From Sarcomyxa edulis (taxonomy: Eukaryota; Basidiomycota; Agaricomycetes; Agaricales; Mycenaceae), in NCBI GenBank assembly GCA_009761415.1, contig QUOL01000010.1:558001-622000 (forward strand): 64,000 bases of DNA, in the 5' to 3' direction. Below, in pieces: positions 38,677 through 49,187 of this stretch. The position numbers and the translations under genes are program-made. How positions within the stretch are numbered: the stretch's first letter is position 1; each line of letters starts with the position of its first letter. The notes beneath the pieces are model-generated. The model worked only from the letters and a program-made list of their open reading frames with translations. It did not search any database and was not told the origin of the DNA.

Positions 38677-39571
38677 ATGGCCAGCATGGCCACTCACTCC
38701 AGAAAGAGGAAACTTGCTTCCGAGGCTATCGAATCAACTAAACGAATTAAAATCTCTTCAACTTCTGGCGCGACTCGGGCGGTCAAAGTGACTCGTATAT
38801 CCACCACCGATGCTCCAGTGGACGATGCAGTCGCGAATTCAACTGCAAATAAAGGAGAGGAGAAGGATGTGGAACAGTCTGAGGCAGTTCATGATGCAGC
38901 ACCGAAACGACCCAAGCATCGCATAGAAAAACTTGTCCCACCACGACCATTTCCAACTGTGCCGACATCTGTCTCTGCGACCGGACCGCGTTCAGCTCAC
39001 AAGGAAGGCAAAAACTGCATATGCATTACGCGAAAAACACCGTTAGGTGCCTATCTAAGGAGGTGCAAGAATGTGATCATGGTAGATGGGTGCGTGCCGG
39101 CTGATCAGGCCATCAAGCCCACTAATGTCGTATAACAGGTACAAGACTTTACTTTTGAGCGCGATGGGAGCTGCAATTCCACATCTTCTTTTGCTCTCCG
39201 TATCTCTTCCTGGGATACTTCCTTTCGCACCGGAGGAGATACACACCGAAGTCTTGACCGGCACCGTTGAGGTCCAAGATGAGGTTATTCCAGAAGATTC
39301 AGATGAAGAAATCAGTTATCAGACCAGAGGGAAGTCGACCCTTTCGGTGGTCATCAAGATCGGCGATGGTCAGTTCGATGGGGACACTGGACCTTCGGGT
39401 AAGAGAAGCCGCAACAAGGGCGCATCCGCAAGCAGGATCATCCATACCAGAGGCGAGGGCAGTAAGAGCGGCGCTAGTGGGAATGGAAATGGAAGGCGCG
39501 GGAAGCCATCGGGACCAACCACGCCGGTCGTATTCCAAGAGCCTGAGCAAGATGAGATGCTACTTGGCTGA
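38677..39571 (+). CDS. POP7: RNase P/RNase MRP subunit Pop7 (Rpp20), Alba-like
   Basis: Two exons, 38677-39089 and 39139-39571, with a 49-nt phase-2 intron, give 281 aa. A basic, low-complexity N terminus (residues 1-100) precedes the Alba-like core: ITRKTPLGAYLRRCKNVI, then GYKTLLLSAMGAAIPHLLLL, a TVEVQDEVIPEDSDEE loop and a closing strand, STLSVVIKIG. The tail is Gly/Ser/Arg-rich. Pop7 pairs with Pop6/Rpp25 to bind the RNA of RNase P and MRP. The Alba core is the recognisable part; human Rpp20 is much shorter (about 140 aa). ATG 38686 is an alternative start. Confidence 0.82.
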
Positions 39572-41150
39572 AAGGCATGTATAAAAACTATCGATGAACC
39601 GTGCCGCGCTAAACCAAAAACTTTCCAGTCTCTCTCTTCCTGAATCCTGTATGAATACATGGTAGGTGTTCTTTCTCAGGAATGACTAGCGACTGCTAAA
39701 AACACTGACCTTCTTTCCAAGTAGCACATAATATGATAGTGTCGTCTACATAGGTTGACGTCCCTTTCCTCTCCAGCAAAATGACCTCTCGCCCCAGCCT
39801 CTTGCACGCTGCTTGTACCAAATTAGCCAAATGATCGACCCCATTCGCTTCAGACTGATCATGGAATTCTGATAGACCGAATCCATCTAATCTTATCTGA
39901 TTGCGCAATATACCCACGGTGATTCGACATCTTATCAGATGATCTTATCACCCACATGCCATGTTTCATATCTCATCGCTTTCTACTCAGATCGTGTGAG
40001 CTGTTCTGCTCTTCCTCATAACAAAAGCAAGCATTATAACACCCCCATCTTTCCAGCAATATGTTCATATGTCGCAATCAGATAGTCCATCGTCCGCAGG
40101 ATTTCTACCCACACCTGCGTTTGATTTATCTCACCATGTCAAGCCCACCCGTGGGTCATCTGTATTTTGCGCCTCGTAACCATGCCCCAGTGTGGAGTTT
40201 GGACAGCCGCCAAGTCCTTGCTACTGGCTGAAGACTATTACGCAGTGTCGGAGATCATCGGTTTTCTCTGGGGTGTTGCACCCTGAGTGGCGAGTAGTAT
40301 GGCCCCAGATGCTGGAAGTGCTCAAACTCTTGGCAATGATTCCGATGGACGATCGTAAGTGTCGCGATCGCTGTCATCGGGAGCTACCGCAAGTGCTCCG
40401 AAAACTGCAATGATGCCGCCTCGCATCATCACAAGTGACTCGAGGGAGAAGTTTCTCGACAGTGTTCCACCGAATTCTCACGACGGACTCTGATTCATCT
40501 CCCAAAAGGTTTCACAGGATATTGCGATACTCGCGGGACGTCGTCTGTTCTCTCACACTTGTGGTCTAATCGGAAGCCCCAGGCTCTAGTGAACCCTCCA
40601 TCTTCGCAGCACCTGATGCTTGTTTCTCAAAAACATTGTCGCAAGGCGTAAATGTGTATTCTTCTCCATGTCTTGATTGCCGACTATCTACTGTCCTTCG
40701 AAGAGCGAAATGAAACGCGACAGTATGTACATGTCGAGTATCTTGCTATGTGCGTTGTCGCCGTAACCCGTCGTGGCTGTCTTCACATGATTCTGCGCAA
40801 CATATGCTGTCACTCTCTTGCCATGTCATGCCCCATGTGTAGTATTTTGGAGTATATTTGGTATGCGATCGTTGCTCTCTGAAACCGGAAGCTCTTACTG
40901 ACAAGTCAAATTCAAATTCGCAGGATTGTAGGCTTCCATGCCAAGTTAGATCTCGGGTATTCCACGATGTGGTGAGGGTGGTCTGTACGCCCGAGCCTCA
41001 TTCACAATGATGCCTGACCTTCTGACTTCCGGTAGAAAAAGTCCATCCGGATTTAATTCCGAACGATGTCTATCCGAAAAACGTATATAATGTGAGTGTG
41101 CTAGGACCAGCAGCATCATTTCACATTTCCCCCTCCAACCAATCTTCAAA
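39572..41150. other. Intergenic, one unassigned open frame
   Basis: A minus-strand open frame at about 39696-39917 reads NQIRLDGFGLSEFHDQSEAN, then LGREVILLERKGTSTYVDDT. It looks protein-like but has no ATG in frame, no clear splice partners and no family I can name. Plus-strand sequence at 40192-40413 is open but unsupported. The last few hundred bases should hold the dioxygenase promoter. Confidence 0.35.
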
Positions 41151-42661
41151 ATGGGCAGCATCGCGGAGACCATCCTCGCTCAACCACATATCACTGCGAA
41201 CCCTCAGCAGCCCGACATCGAGTATCACCCGGACGAAGCAAAATACAGGGCACGCACTGCCCGCCGTTTGGCCGAAGATCCCACTATCACAAACGTTGCT
41301 CTTCCTGAAGGCTTCCCAGCCCAGGTAGAAGGCCCGATTGTCTGGGAGGGGAAAGACTGGACTAGCGAAGACCAATGGGTATACCAGCTCAACGATGCCG
41401 AGCTGAAGGAGATTGATGACGCCATCGCCTATTTCAATGGTCAGTGCTTGATCGACTGGTTTTCAAGTCATCTGGGAATCTGAGCATCGTTCGTTTCGTT
41501 CTGCTCTAGGTTTGGGGAAACCATTAGGTTATATAGGACGCGATACCTTCCCCCTTCCGACTCTGAGCGTGACCCTCAAAGGTCTCGCTAACGAGCTTTA
41601 TTCTGGCCGAGGTTTCTTCGTGATACGTACGCTCCCCGTGGAGACTTACTCCCGCTCCGATCTCGCTATAGCCTTCGCCGGTGATGTCAACCCAAAAGTT
41701 GAAATTTGACTCTTTACTAACGATCAGTACAGGCATCTCTGCCCATGTCGGGTCTGGTAGAGGAAAACAAGATGGCACTGGTGCTGTCATTGCCCATATC
41801 AAGGACCTGAGTCGAAGCCACGCTCATGAACAAGGTGGTATCGGTAATGCGGCATACACAACCGACAAACAGGTCTTCCACACAGGTTCGTCACACTATC
41901 TACATGCGTATATTATTAGACGCTATCGCAGCTCATGAATATAGATGTGGGTGATCTCATTGCTTTGATCGCTCTGCAGTCTGCAGCAGAAGGTGGCGTC
42001 TCCAGGATCAGTAGTGGCGGACGCGTATATAATGAACTTGCCGCGACACGACCGGATCTGATCAAAGTACTGTCGGAGCCGTGGCCTTTGGATAGGTTTG
42101 AGTCTCTCCACGTGTTTCTCGCCTGTCATCGTTGATGTTGATGTCCTTAGTTTTGGAGGCGATCCCGGTTACACTACTCGTCCAGTGTTATACTACGAAG
42201 GCGGCCACGTCGTCATTCAATATTCCCGTCGCCACTTCACTGGATATGGCGAACAAAAGCGAAGCCCCAATATTCCTCCTATCACTGAAGCTCAAGCGGA
42301 GGCCCTCGACGCAGTGCATTTCTTAGCGGAGAAATACTCCCTTGGACTGAATTTCCAGACAGGAGATATCCAATACATAAACAGTATGGGTCTTTTGCAT
42401 GCTAGAGACGCATTCAGAGACGACGAGACACACACGTACGTATTTCCTTCGTGTGTAACTGAATGTCTCTCTGATGATTTGCGTGGATGTTCTGACAGGC
42501 GGCACCTCATTCGCCTGTGGCTTCGGAACGATGCCATGGCATGGCCGACACCTAAACCTTTGGAGCCCATCTGGAACCGACTTTACCAAGTCGCTCCTGA
42601 TGATCAACGATTCCCCTTAGAACCCGAAATCAGACGCAAGGCCAACGGAAAGACGAAATAA
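41151..42661 (+). CDS. TauD/TfdA-type Fe(II)/2-oxoglutarate dioxygenase
   Basis: Six exons: 41151-41439, 41510-41680, 41733-41885, 41945-42095, 42151-42435 and 42499-42661, giving 403 aa. The iron-binding HxD is seen as FHTDVGDL near residue 203, with the exon 3/4 junction inside it; the distal His is in LLHARDAF near 338. RHLIRLWLRND near the C terminus supplies the Arg expected to bind 2-oxoglutarate. It belongs to the fungal TauD/TfdA-like branch, which oxidises diverse small molecules; the substrate is unknown. Neighbouring MIF-like genes give no pathway clue. ATG 41151 starts MGSIAETILAQPHIT. Confidence 0.88.
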
Positions 42662-42741
42662 ATTAGACGAGCGAAATTATAAGTGAGTGGGGTGTGGATT
42701 TATTCTACATGTACAATCATAGGCTGATCTCCGTGCTTGCA

Positions 42742-43210
42742 TCATTTGCGATTCGCTAAGATGGTAGCGAAGGTCGTTCCGTTGTGCCTAGAATCCAAGA
42801 TGTAGAAGTCAGCGAAACGAAATGTAGAAAGATAGATGTTTGTAACCCACCCTATGAATGCCCTTCCGAGGGCATTGAATGTTCTGCAGGACCAGATTAG
42901 TATATGTAAATTCCACAAACTGAAAACACATACACAAAACCGCGATCGCCTGGGACGCCCAGCTTCTCAGCGAAGAAGTCAAAGACAACCTTGCTAAATG
43001 CTTCGTTCTTTTCCTGATCCAGCTGGCCCTCTAATGCTGTCTAGTAAGACAGCGAGGCGTTCAGCTTCACAGAGAAGTCGGAAGAGAATGTGCCAAGTAC
43101 CAAGTGGAGTAAAAACGCAGGTTCGAAATTTCCCTTGAAGGAAAAGTCCTTCCTGTAGGTGTAACTGATCGAGATGAACGTTTCGGGAAGCTTGGAGAGG
43201 AGTCATCGCG
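42742..43210 (-). pseudogene. MIF-like tautomerase pseudogene
   Basis: Four exons of a MIF-family gene are recognisable on the minus strand: about 43101-43210, 42934-43040, 42851-42883 and 42742-42787. The last two have exactly the lengths of those in the intact copy (33 and 46 nt), with working donors and acceptors, and encode TFNALGRAFIG then HNGTTFATILANRK. The first visible exon is 110 nt against 111 in the intact gene; the 1-nt loss puts its start out of frame with LPETFISISYTY. No match to the first two coding exons was found upstream, so the N-terminal catalytic Pro is missing. An unrecognised alternative 5' exon cannot be excluded. Confidence 0.7.
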
Positions 43211-43929
43211 CTGGTCGCGAAAACTGGAGATGAGCTGAAACTACAAATCATGCCTCAAACAGAGGAACTCACATGCGGACTAGCTGCTAATGAAGGACGT
43301 TTTAGTCCTGTGTTCTCCGTTGTAAAATCTTCAAAGATCCATAGTCCTCGCCGTTTTCTTCATGCTTCGAGGTCTCCGAGACATGTGAGTCTTCTACATT
43401 GCTTATGTCTTCAACCACATTTTGGCTCTCCAAGATCATTATCCCCATTGGCACGGTCGAGGTGAAACAACGCAAGAAACTAACGTTCGAGGAATGATCA
43501 TTTCAGCATATACTTTGCAATATGAAACAAGTCCTAGTAATGGCACTACGGACCAAGTAGAGCCGAATTTAGCCAACAGCGAAGACACTGAAAGTCCAGG
43601 CGAAATGTATGTACGTACTCGTTATTCTCTCTCGGATTGGTTTGTGATGTCATCCGACATCTGAAGGGTGCTGAAATTCGCAGGCTGATCCTCTCTAGTC
43701 TCAAGGAAAGGTCCTCGACGACGGTTTTGTCACAGGATGAACCACGTCTCGGTATCTTGATGGCCTTCTATGACTTGACAAACAGTAGTTCGAGCCCACT
43801 ATCAAAGCGTAAATATGTCGTTGTTAACATGAAAGGTTCGACGATCAGAGTCAGATGAATGTGTACATTTCAGGAATGATCCTGTTAGATGAGTACAGCA
43901 CTTCACAATTGTTCTTCTTCTCCAATCCT
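43211..43929. other. Spacer between the two MIF loci
   Basis: About 720 bp with no supported gene. Open frames near 43250-43860 on the plus strand have no family or splice support. Confidence 0.4.
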
Positions 43930-44604
43930 TCAGTTCTTGCCGGCGGAAACTGTTTGGCAGGTTGTTCCTTTGAACCTGGAACAATTCATAAATAACAAAT
44001 GTATGCGTAGAACGAACAAAACCTACCCCATATACGCCCGGCCGGGGTCAACGAAGGTGCTGCAGAACGGAATGTCGGTAGGATAGAATCAAATAGATAG
44101 AGTACGTGAGCACATACATATATCCACGATCGTCACCAGCGCCTAGCTTCTCGGCGAAGAAGGCAGAGAAATTCTTGCTGTACTTCTCGTTCGCCTCGGG
44201 ACTCAAATTATCTAGACTGGTCTATATGGGAACAGTTGGTACCAACTCACGACTCATCCAAAGTGAAGCATGTACTTACAATGGTGAGCCCGAAAGCAGG
44301 CGCTAACGTGCCCCCAAAAGTAAGAGTCTCGTTGTGCGTGTAGCTGCATGAGATGTAAGCCTCGGGTTTTCCCAGAATAGTGGCGGCGAGCTGGTATAAG
44401 TATTCGGAGGAGATGTCAGGTCTTGAATGCGGGAGATCGAGATCAGAAGTAAGGAAAATATGTCTAGCAAACCTTGGAAAACTCCAAGATGAACGCCTTG
44501 GGGTCGGCAATCTGTATATGAGGGTATTATTTGTCAAGTTGGACGCATGTCGAGGTCGGTGGCATCCTTACCTTGACGTTGGAAATGAGTTCTAGGTAAG
44601 GCAT
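43930..44604 (-). CDS. Macrophage migration inhibitory factor (MIF)-like tautomerase
   Basis: Six short exons on the minus strand: 44572-44604, 44473-44511, 44280-44390, 44118-44221, 44027-44059 and 43930-43975, giving 121 aa, the usual MIF length. The start MPYLELISNVK places Pro directly after Met, the catalytic base of the family once Met is removed. LAATILGKPEAYISCSYT and LTFGGTLAPAFGLTI match the core, and ITFVDPGRAYMGFKGTT matches the C-terminal segment. MIF proteins form trimers with ketoenol tautomerase activity; the role of fungal homologues is not established. A broken paralogue lies just downstream on the same strand. Confidence 0.9.
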
Positions 44605-45095
44605 TGCGAGGAGAAGTTGTTCACTTCGAGTAGATGGATGAGAAAGGAAAGCATTAATCAGCTGAGAAGGATGGGAGGGATTCGGATTCCGGCAGACTCG
44701 GATGATTGAAGAAAGGTAGTCACGAGTCACAGATCACATGTCGCCCGCGTCACAAGTGACTATGCAACTAAGCAAGCTGAAGACAAGCTGAAGTCGTTAC
44801 TACTTACTACTAAGTATGTTGAAACTCAGGTTACTTATGCTCATATCTACGATCCAACGTCACGGCACAGCGCGATGCCCTTTCACTTGCTAGATATCAA
44901 CTTTACCTGGTCGCCAGGGAAGAAACGACTCAATCTTCACTCGATTACTTTTGACATCCATGAATAGCAACGTTCTTCCTGTCATCGATCTTGCATCGGT
45001 TTGTCATTGCCTCGCAGACAGCACGAGCATGCACTCTCATAGTGGCCACGAGGAACGCTCCTAATTCTCAGACTTCAGCCTATAGCTATCGACTC
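44605..45095. other. Divergent promoters of MIF and DUF6535 copy B
   Basis: About 490 bp with no gene. A TACTACTTACTACTAAGTA patch lies near 44799-44817. Nothing else specific is visible. Confidence 0.4.
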
Positions 45096-48000
45096 ATGGC
45101 AAAACATCACCCCATACCCGAAATCAACATAAGCCCTCAGGCAGACAAAAGCTCGTAAGTACTTATGCTGAATTGTCTGTGCTCATTGCGTATCACTGAC
45201 TGCTGTGTGACTCATGGTAGATACGGCGCTCCACTTGCAGAATCCGTCGATAACCCCACTCCGATACTGGAAGGCGTGACAATCGCCTCTCCAGATCGCT
45301 CTTCACAGTCAACCGAAGACGTCGAGAGTGCAGATAGCGCCAACATTGACGAAAGATGCATAATTGGCCCTGCTGACTCACATGCTGTTTCTCGCAGGTC
45401 TTCCTCACCAGAAATCGAGGATCACGGCGCTCCAGACAGCCCCAGGAACTCTATGACCTCTACGATTTCCTTCGATGGAGCACACTATCGTCCTCACGGA
45501 TCTGTGTCCATGGAAATCGAGGAGATTCCCGTCAGGGTCAAAGCTGATAGTACACCGAAGACTGTCAAGCCCATTGCTACATCGGCGCCGCCCATTCGAG
45601 ACGCAGATTCTCAAGCAATCGAGGAGGATAACGGCAAAACTATCCAGGGGAAGTCAGAGCGTGCTTCTCACGAAGCTACATCGATAACTTGCCCTACTTC
45701 TGGTGTGTTATCGAACGAGGAACTCTTGCGTCAGCAGATCACTCTGCTTTTCAAGATAGACTCTCAACTTCGTGAAATGAACAATCGCCAAGCAGCAGCT
45801 GGTACGTCAAGTCACCTCACCCACACTGTGATCTTTATCTAACAAAACCTGAGAAGATGTTTCCCGTCAAGCTCTGCAATCCGTTCCAGAATACAGCAGT
45901 AGTGCATGGAACCCTTTGCTGAGGTCCGCTCGGGAACGCATCGACGCGATAGTAGACCGTTGGCGAGGCAGCCTTGACGTTCTCCTAGTTTTCGTGAGTA
46001 GCCTCCAAAACTCTTGGCATGTTCTTCATATTTCTAATCCGTCCTGGGAAGGTCGGTCTGTTTTCGGCTATCGTAACATCCTTTTTCGTCGACTCTGTCC
46101 ACAACCTCAGCCCTGACCAAGCTGCGAGGACCAACGAACTCCTCGCAAATCTCACGGAAATCGTCATCCAAATCAGTGGTATTCAGGCCGCATTATTGAA
46201 TATCACCCCATCAACTCCGTTTGTGCCAGCCGCGTCAGACGTTCGAGTCAACGCGTATTGGTCGCTCGCACTTATCATCAGTGTGAGTCCCCACATAATG
46301 TCCATTCATTTCTCGACTAAATTATCGTTATCGTAGATATCCGCGGCGGCTCTGGCAGTCGCGGGCCGTGCATTCCTCGCTGTACTCACGAAGTCTACTG
46401 GCAAGCCCCACCAGATGCTCGTCGAAATTCATGAACGTTGGCAGGAAGCTGAGCGCATCCTCGGACCAGCGATAGAGACTCTCCCCGTCATCCTCACCAT
46501 TCCGGTCATTCTCTTCCTCATTGGACTTCTCGATAACATCTTCTCCGCTGCGATAGGGTCTCCACATGCCTCCGTTCCCATCATAGTGGCTGCGTCCCTC
46601 TCGGCCACGGCCATCGTCTTCGTCGGCCTAGCTTTGTTCTATACCATGGTTCATGCATATAGTAATCCGTGGACCTCTCCTTTTAGCACGATTTTCTCTC
46701 GATATATCTATGCCTTGGACTTGGAGCAGTGTCTTGAGGAATTTCCGCGTCTCTTTCGATGGATCAAAAAACATGCGCATTCCTCCGTCAAACGTATCTC
46801 AGTCTTAGGTCGCAAACTTCGATATCAAGCTCAGTCTTCAGCTCAGTGGATCTCACCACGGATTCGTTCTGCCTTCCACCCTTGGAAACCTGATGTAGAA
46901 AGCCAGTCTCCCAAAACTGAGAACGAGGAGAACACGAGAGAGAACGAGGAAGAAGAGGAGGAGAGGGAGGAGAGGGAGGAGAGGGAGGAGAGGGAGGACA
47001 AGAATGAAGAGCCCACATTGGAGCAATATACGGTTAATGGCGTAGGGCTTCCCGAGGCTGATCGTGCATATCATGCAACTCTTCAGACAACTCACGACGA
47101 TGATTTCCTTGATCAAGCTGCAGCCGCGTTTCTTTCTATTTGCGAGAATAAGAACACGAGACAAGATTTCTGTCGCTGGCATCATTTCAAAACAATACTT
47201 TCGGATTTAGAGATGAAATCACTGGTTCACCTGTTATCGCCGGAAGCCAGCTACCGATGCAATCTCACCGCTTCCAAGTCTATCTTAAGACTGACTCGCT
47301 CTCTTCCAGAACATGGTCGGTAATTGCTCTATCAAAATACACATATAGCTGAGAAATAATTGTTTCAACAACCACAGACGAACTTATATTTTGCGGTACC
47401 GCTCAAAGGCTCAAGCTGCTTGACGCATTACGTGACGCAGCACAACGTGAACACAGCAGGTTTAAGGATGTCGGTCGTCTTTGGCGCTCAACCTTCATCC
47501 AATCCTTCGCAGTCCTTTCTCACCGACGGCGACAGATTGATAATCAACCAGATGACCAGCCTGACCTCTCGCGCATAGTCAACATGCTCAACTCGGAATA
47601 CATTGAGGAAACGGAAGGTGATGGAAATGTTATCGGACAGAGGGTCAGCGAGATGGCTTTTTCGGTCTTATACGATGCTGCCCTGCAGGAGCACCGTAGT
47701 GCTGAAACCACCCCGAAATCCAATGCTGTCGTCTTCGTTGATTATCTCGCGAACTTGTTAGGCCCAAGCTCTTCTATTGCACCTCTGAACTTTACAAAGT
47801 GTCTCAGTCGGTGGACTGGTCGTGACGTGTTCTCTGACATCCCAATCAAATGGAATGATACAATCTCATCTCTTGCTCCACGAATTTGGGCCGGCAGAAC
47901 CCTTACCCTCAAAGATGTTCTGACGCTTTTATCCTGGGGTGTACGTTGCGGACTTGGCTCTCTAGAACCCGAATTCGAGGGTAGTTTGTGGGTGAGAGTC

Positions 48001-49187
48001 CTTGAGAATCTGACGACAATAATGGAGACCGAGAGGCGACCAACCTGGCCTTATTTCGGCACTATTCCAAGTCTTGAAAAGAACGACGGCCATCCACTTC
48101 TAAAGGGGATGATACCGCGTCTTGGAGCTTATGTTCTCCACACAGGGAATTTATACTGTTATCGCCCAGTAGACAAGACTGCGATCGCTTTTGCTTTCTC
48201 GGCTATATTCGAGATTCTATCTTGGCAGCTTGACAATTCGTTGATTGGGGACCAACTTGTTGATCCTCTCCTAGTCGACAAGGCACTTCTTTGTATTCTC
48301 GGGCCTTCACCATCAAATTCATTCTCTCCGGTCGATGTTGCAGCATGTCTTGCCTGTTGGGATGGAACGAACATGTTCACGAGGATTATGCTCCAGTCGG
48401 ACTTTGGATACGAGTCAAAGAAATCGAAGCATCGGAAAATCCTGGTCGACGCCATGGTTTGTTGGTTATGGAAGAACGTTCCGGGTGGTGATATCCCTAA
48501 ACATGTCAACCGTCTAACTATATTGCTTGACGGCGACGAATATGGCTATCGATATATCGTGGATGCGTTGATGTCATTGCTCCATCTCGAAAACAGTCGA
48601 ACTCGTAAACTCAACATAGCATTCTCTGTTCTAGACCGCCTGATAATTCAGAGCAGCATATATGACACCTTTTTGCTGCTTCATATCCAGACTGGTCAAT
48701 CTCACTGCTACTACTCATATCACTCGTAAACTCAACATAGCATTCTTTGTTCTAGACGGCCTGATAGACCAAATCGACACACATCACAACTTTTTCCCCT
48801 TAACGTCCGGTCTGGTGAAACTCATTGCAACCCATGCTCACGAAACTCATGGAAGCCTTTCGAGGGAGCAAGCCAAGTTGCTTGTTTCAATTTATGACCG
48901 GATTCGCGCACTCTTGTGGAGCCATGACTGGAACGAAGGCCTTGAAGTAGAGAGGACAAGATTCCTTGAGTTGTTCCGAACTTTGTGGAAGGATCTCTAT
49001 CCTCGCGGTAAATATCGTGTTTTTTTGTTCCTTCGTCAGTCTGCAGGGCACGCCGCACTGATCAATATACATCTTTCTAGGATCCATTGGGTCCGAAGGA
49101 CAGTTGCTGTTAGAACCAAAGAGCAATACTTCGAACCCTCTGCAATATTTAGGAGACTGGAGTTGCCTGAGATCTGCGTCTGCTTAA
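45096..49187 (+). CDS. DUF6535 multi-pass membrane protein, copy B
   Basis: Exons 45096-45154, 45221-45801, 45857-45993, 46052-46282, 46337-47315 and from 47378. Exons 3 and 4 (137 and 231 nt) match copy A exactly in length, and the membrane core is nearly identical. The N-terminal 200 residues are longer and different from copy A. The linker carries a Glu/Arg-rich insertion (REEREEREERED) encoded by a 15-bp minisatellite. Read straight, exon 6 stops at 48729, about 120 residues short of copy A, because of a 121-bp tandem duplication. Splicing out 48605-48740 (GTAAAC…CATAG) and 49008-49080 restores the C-terminal region and ends at 49187 (1195 aa). Without the second intron the same frame runs to 49381. 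Function unknown; four membrane helices predicted by eye. Confidence 0.75.
46950..47000 (+). repeat. Coding minisatellite in DUF6535 copy B
   Basis: Consecutive AGAGGGAGG-type units (about 15 bp as GAGAGGGAGGAGAGG) encode the Glu/Arg run in the linker after the membrane core. Copy A has no such expansion at the matching position. Confidence 0.75.
48602..48843 (+). repeat. 121-bp diverged tandem duplication in DUF6535 copy B
   Basis: Unit 1 (48602-48722) and unit 2 (from 48723) both start CTCGTAAACTCAACATAGC, continue ATTCT and TGTTCTAGAC, then diverge. Unit 2 aligns with copy A through SGLVKLIATHAHETHGSLS. Unit 1 has in addition lost about 5 nt relative to copy A within the ACTGGTC…TCAATCT segment. 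The period is not a multiple of three, so the duplication shifts the frame. Confidence 0.75.

Noticed and set aside
39696..39917. Possible conserved protein on the minus strand (LGREVILLERKGTSTYVDDT)
   Set aside because: Looks coding but lacks an ATG and joinable exons, and I recognise no family; reported only within the intergenic entry.
40192..40413. 73-codon plus-strand frame
   Set aside because: No ATG-context, splice or homology support; could be chance.
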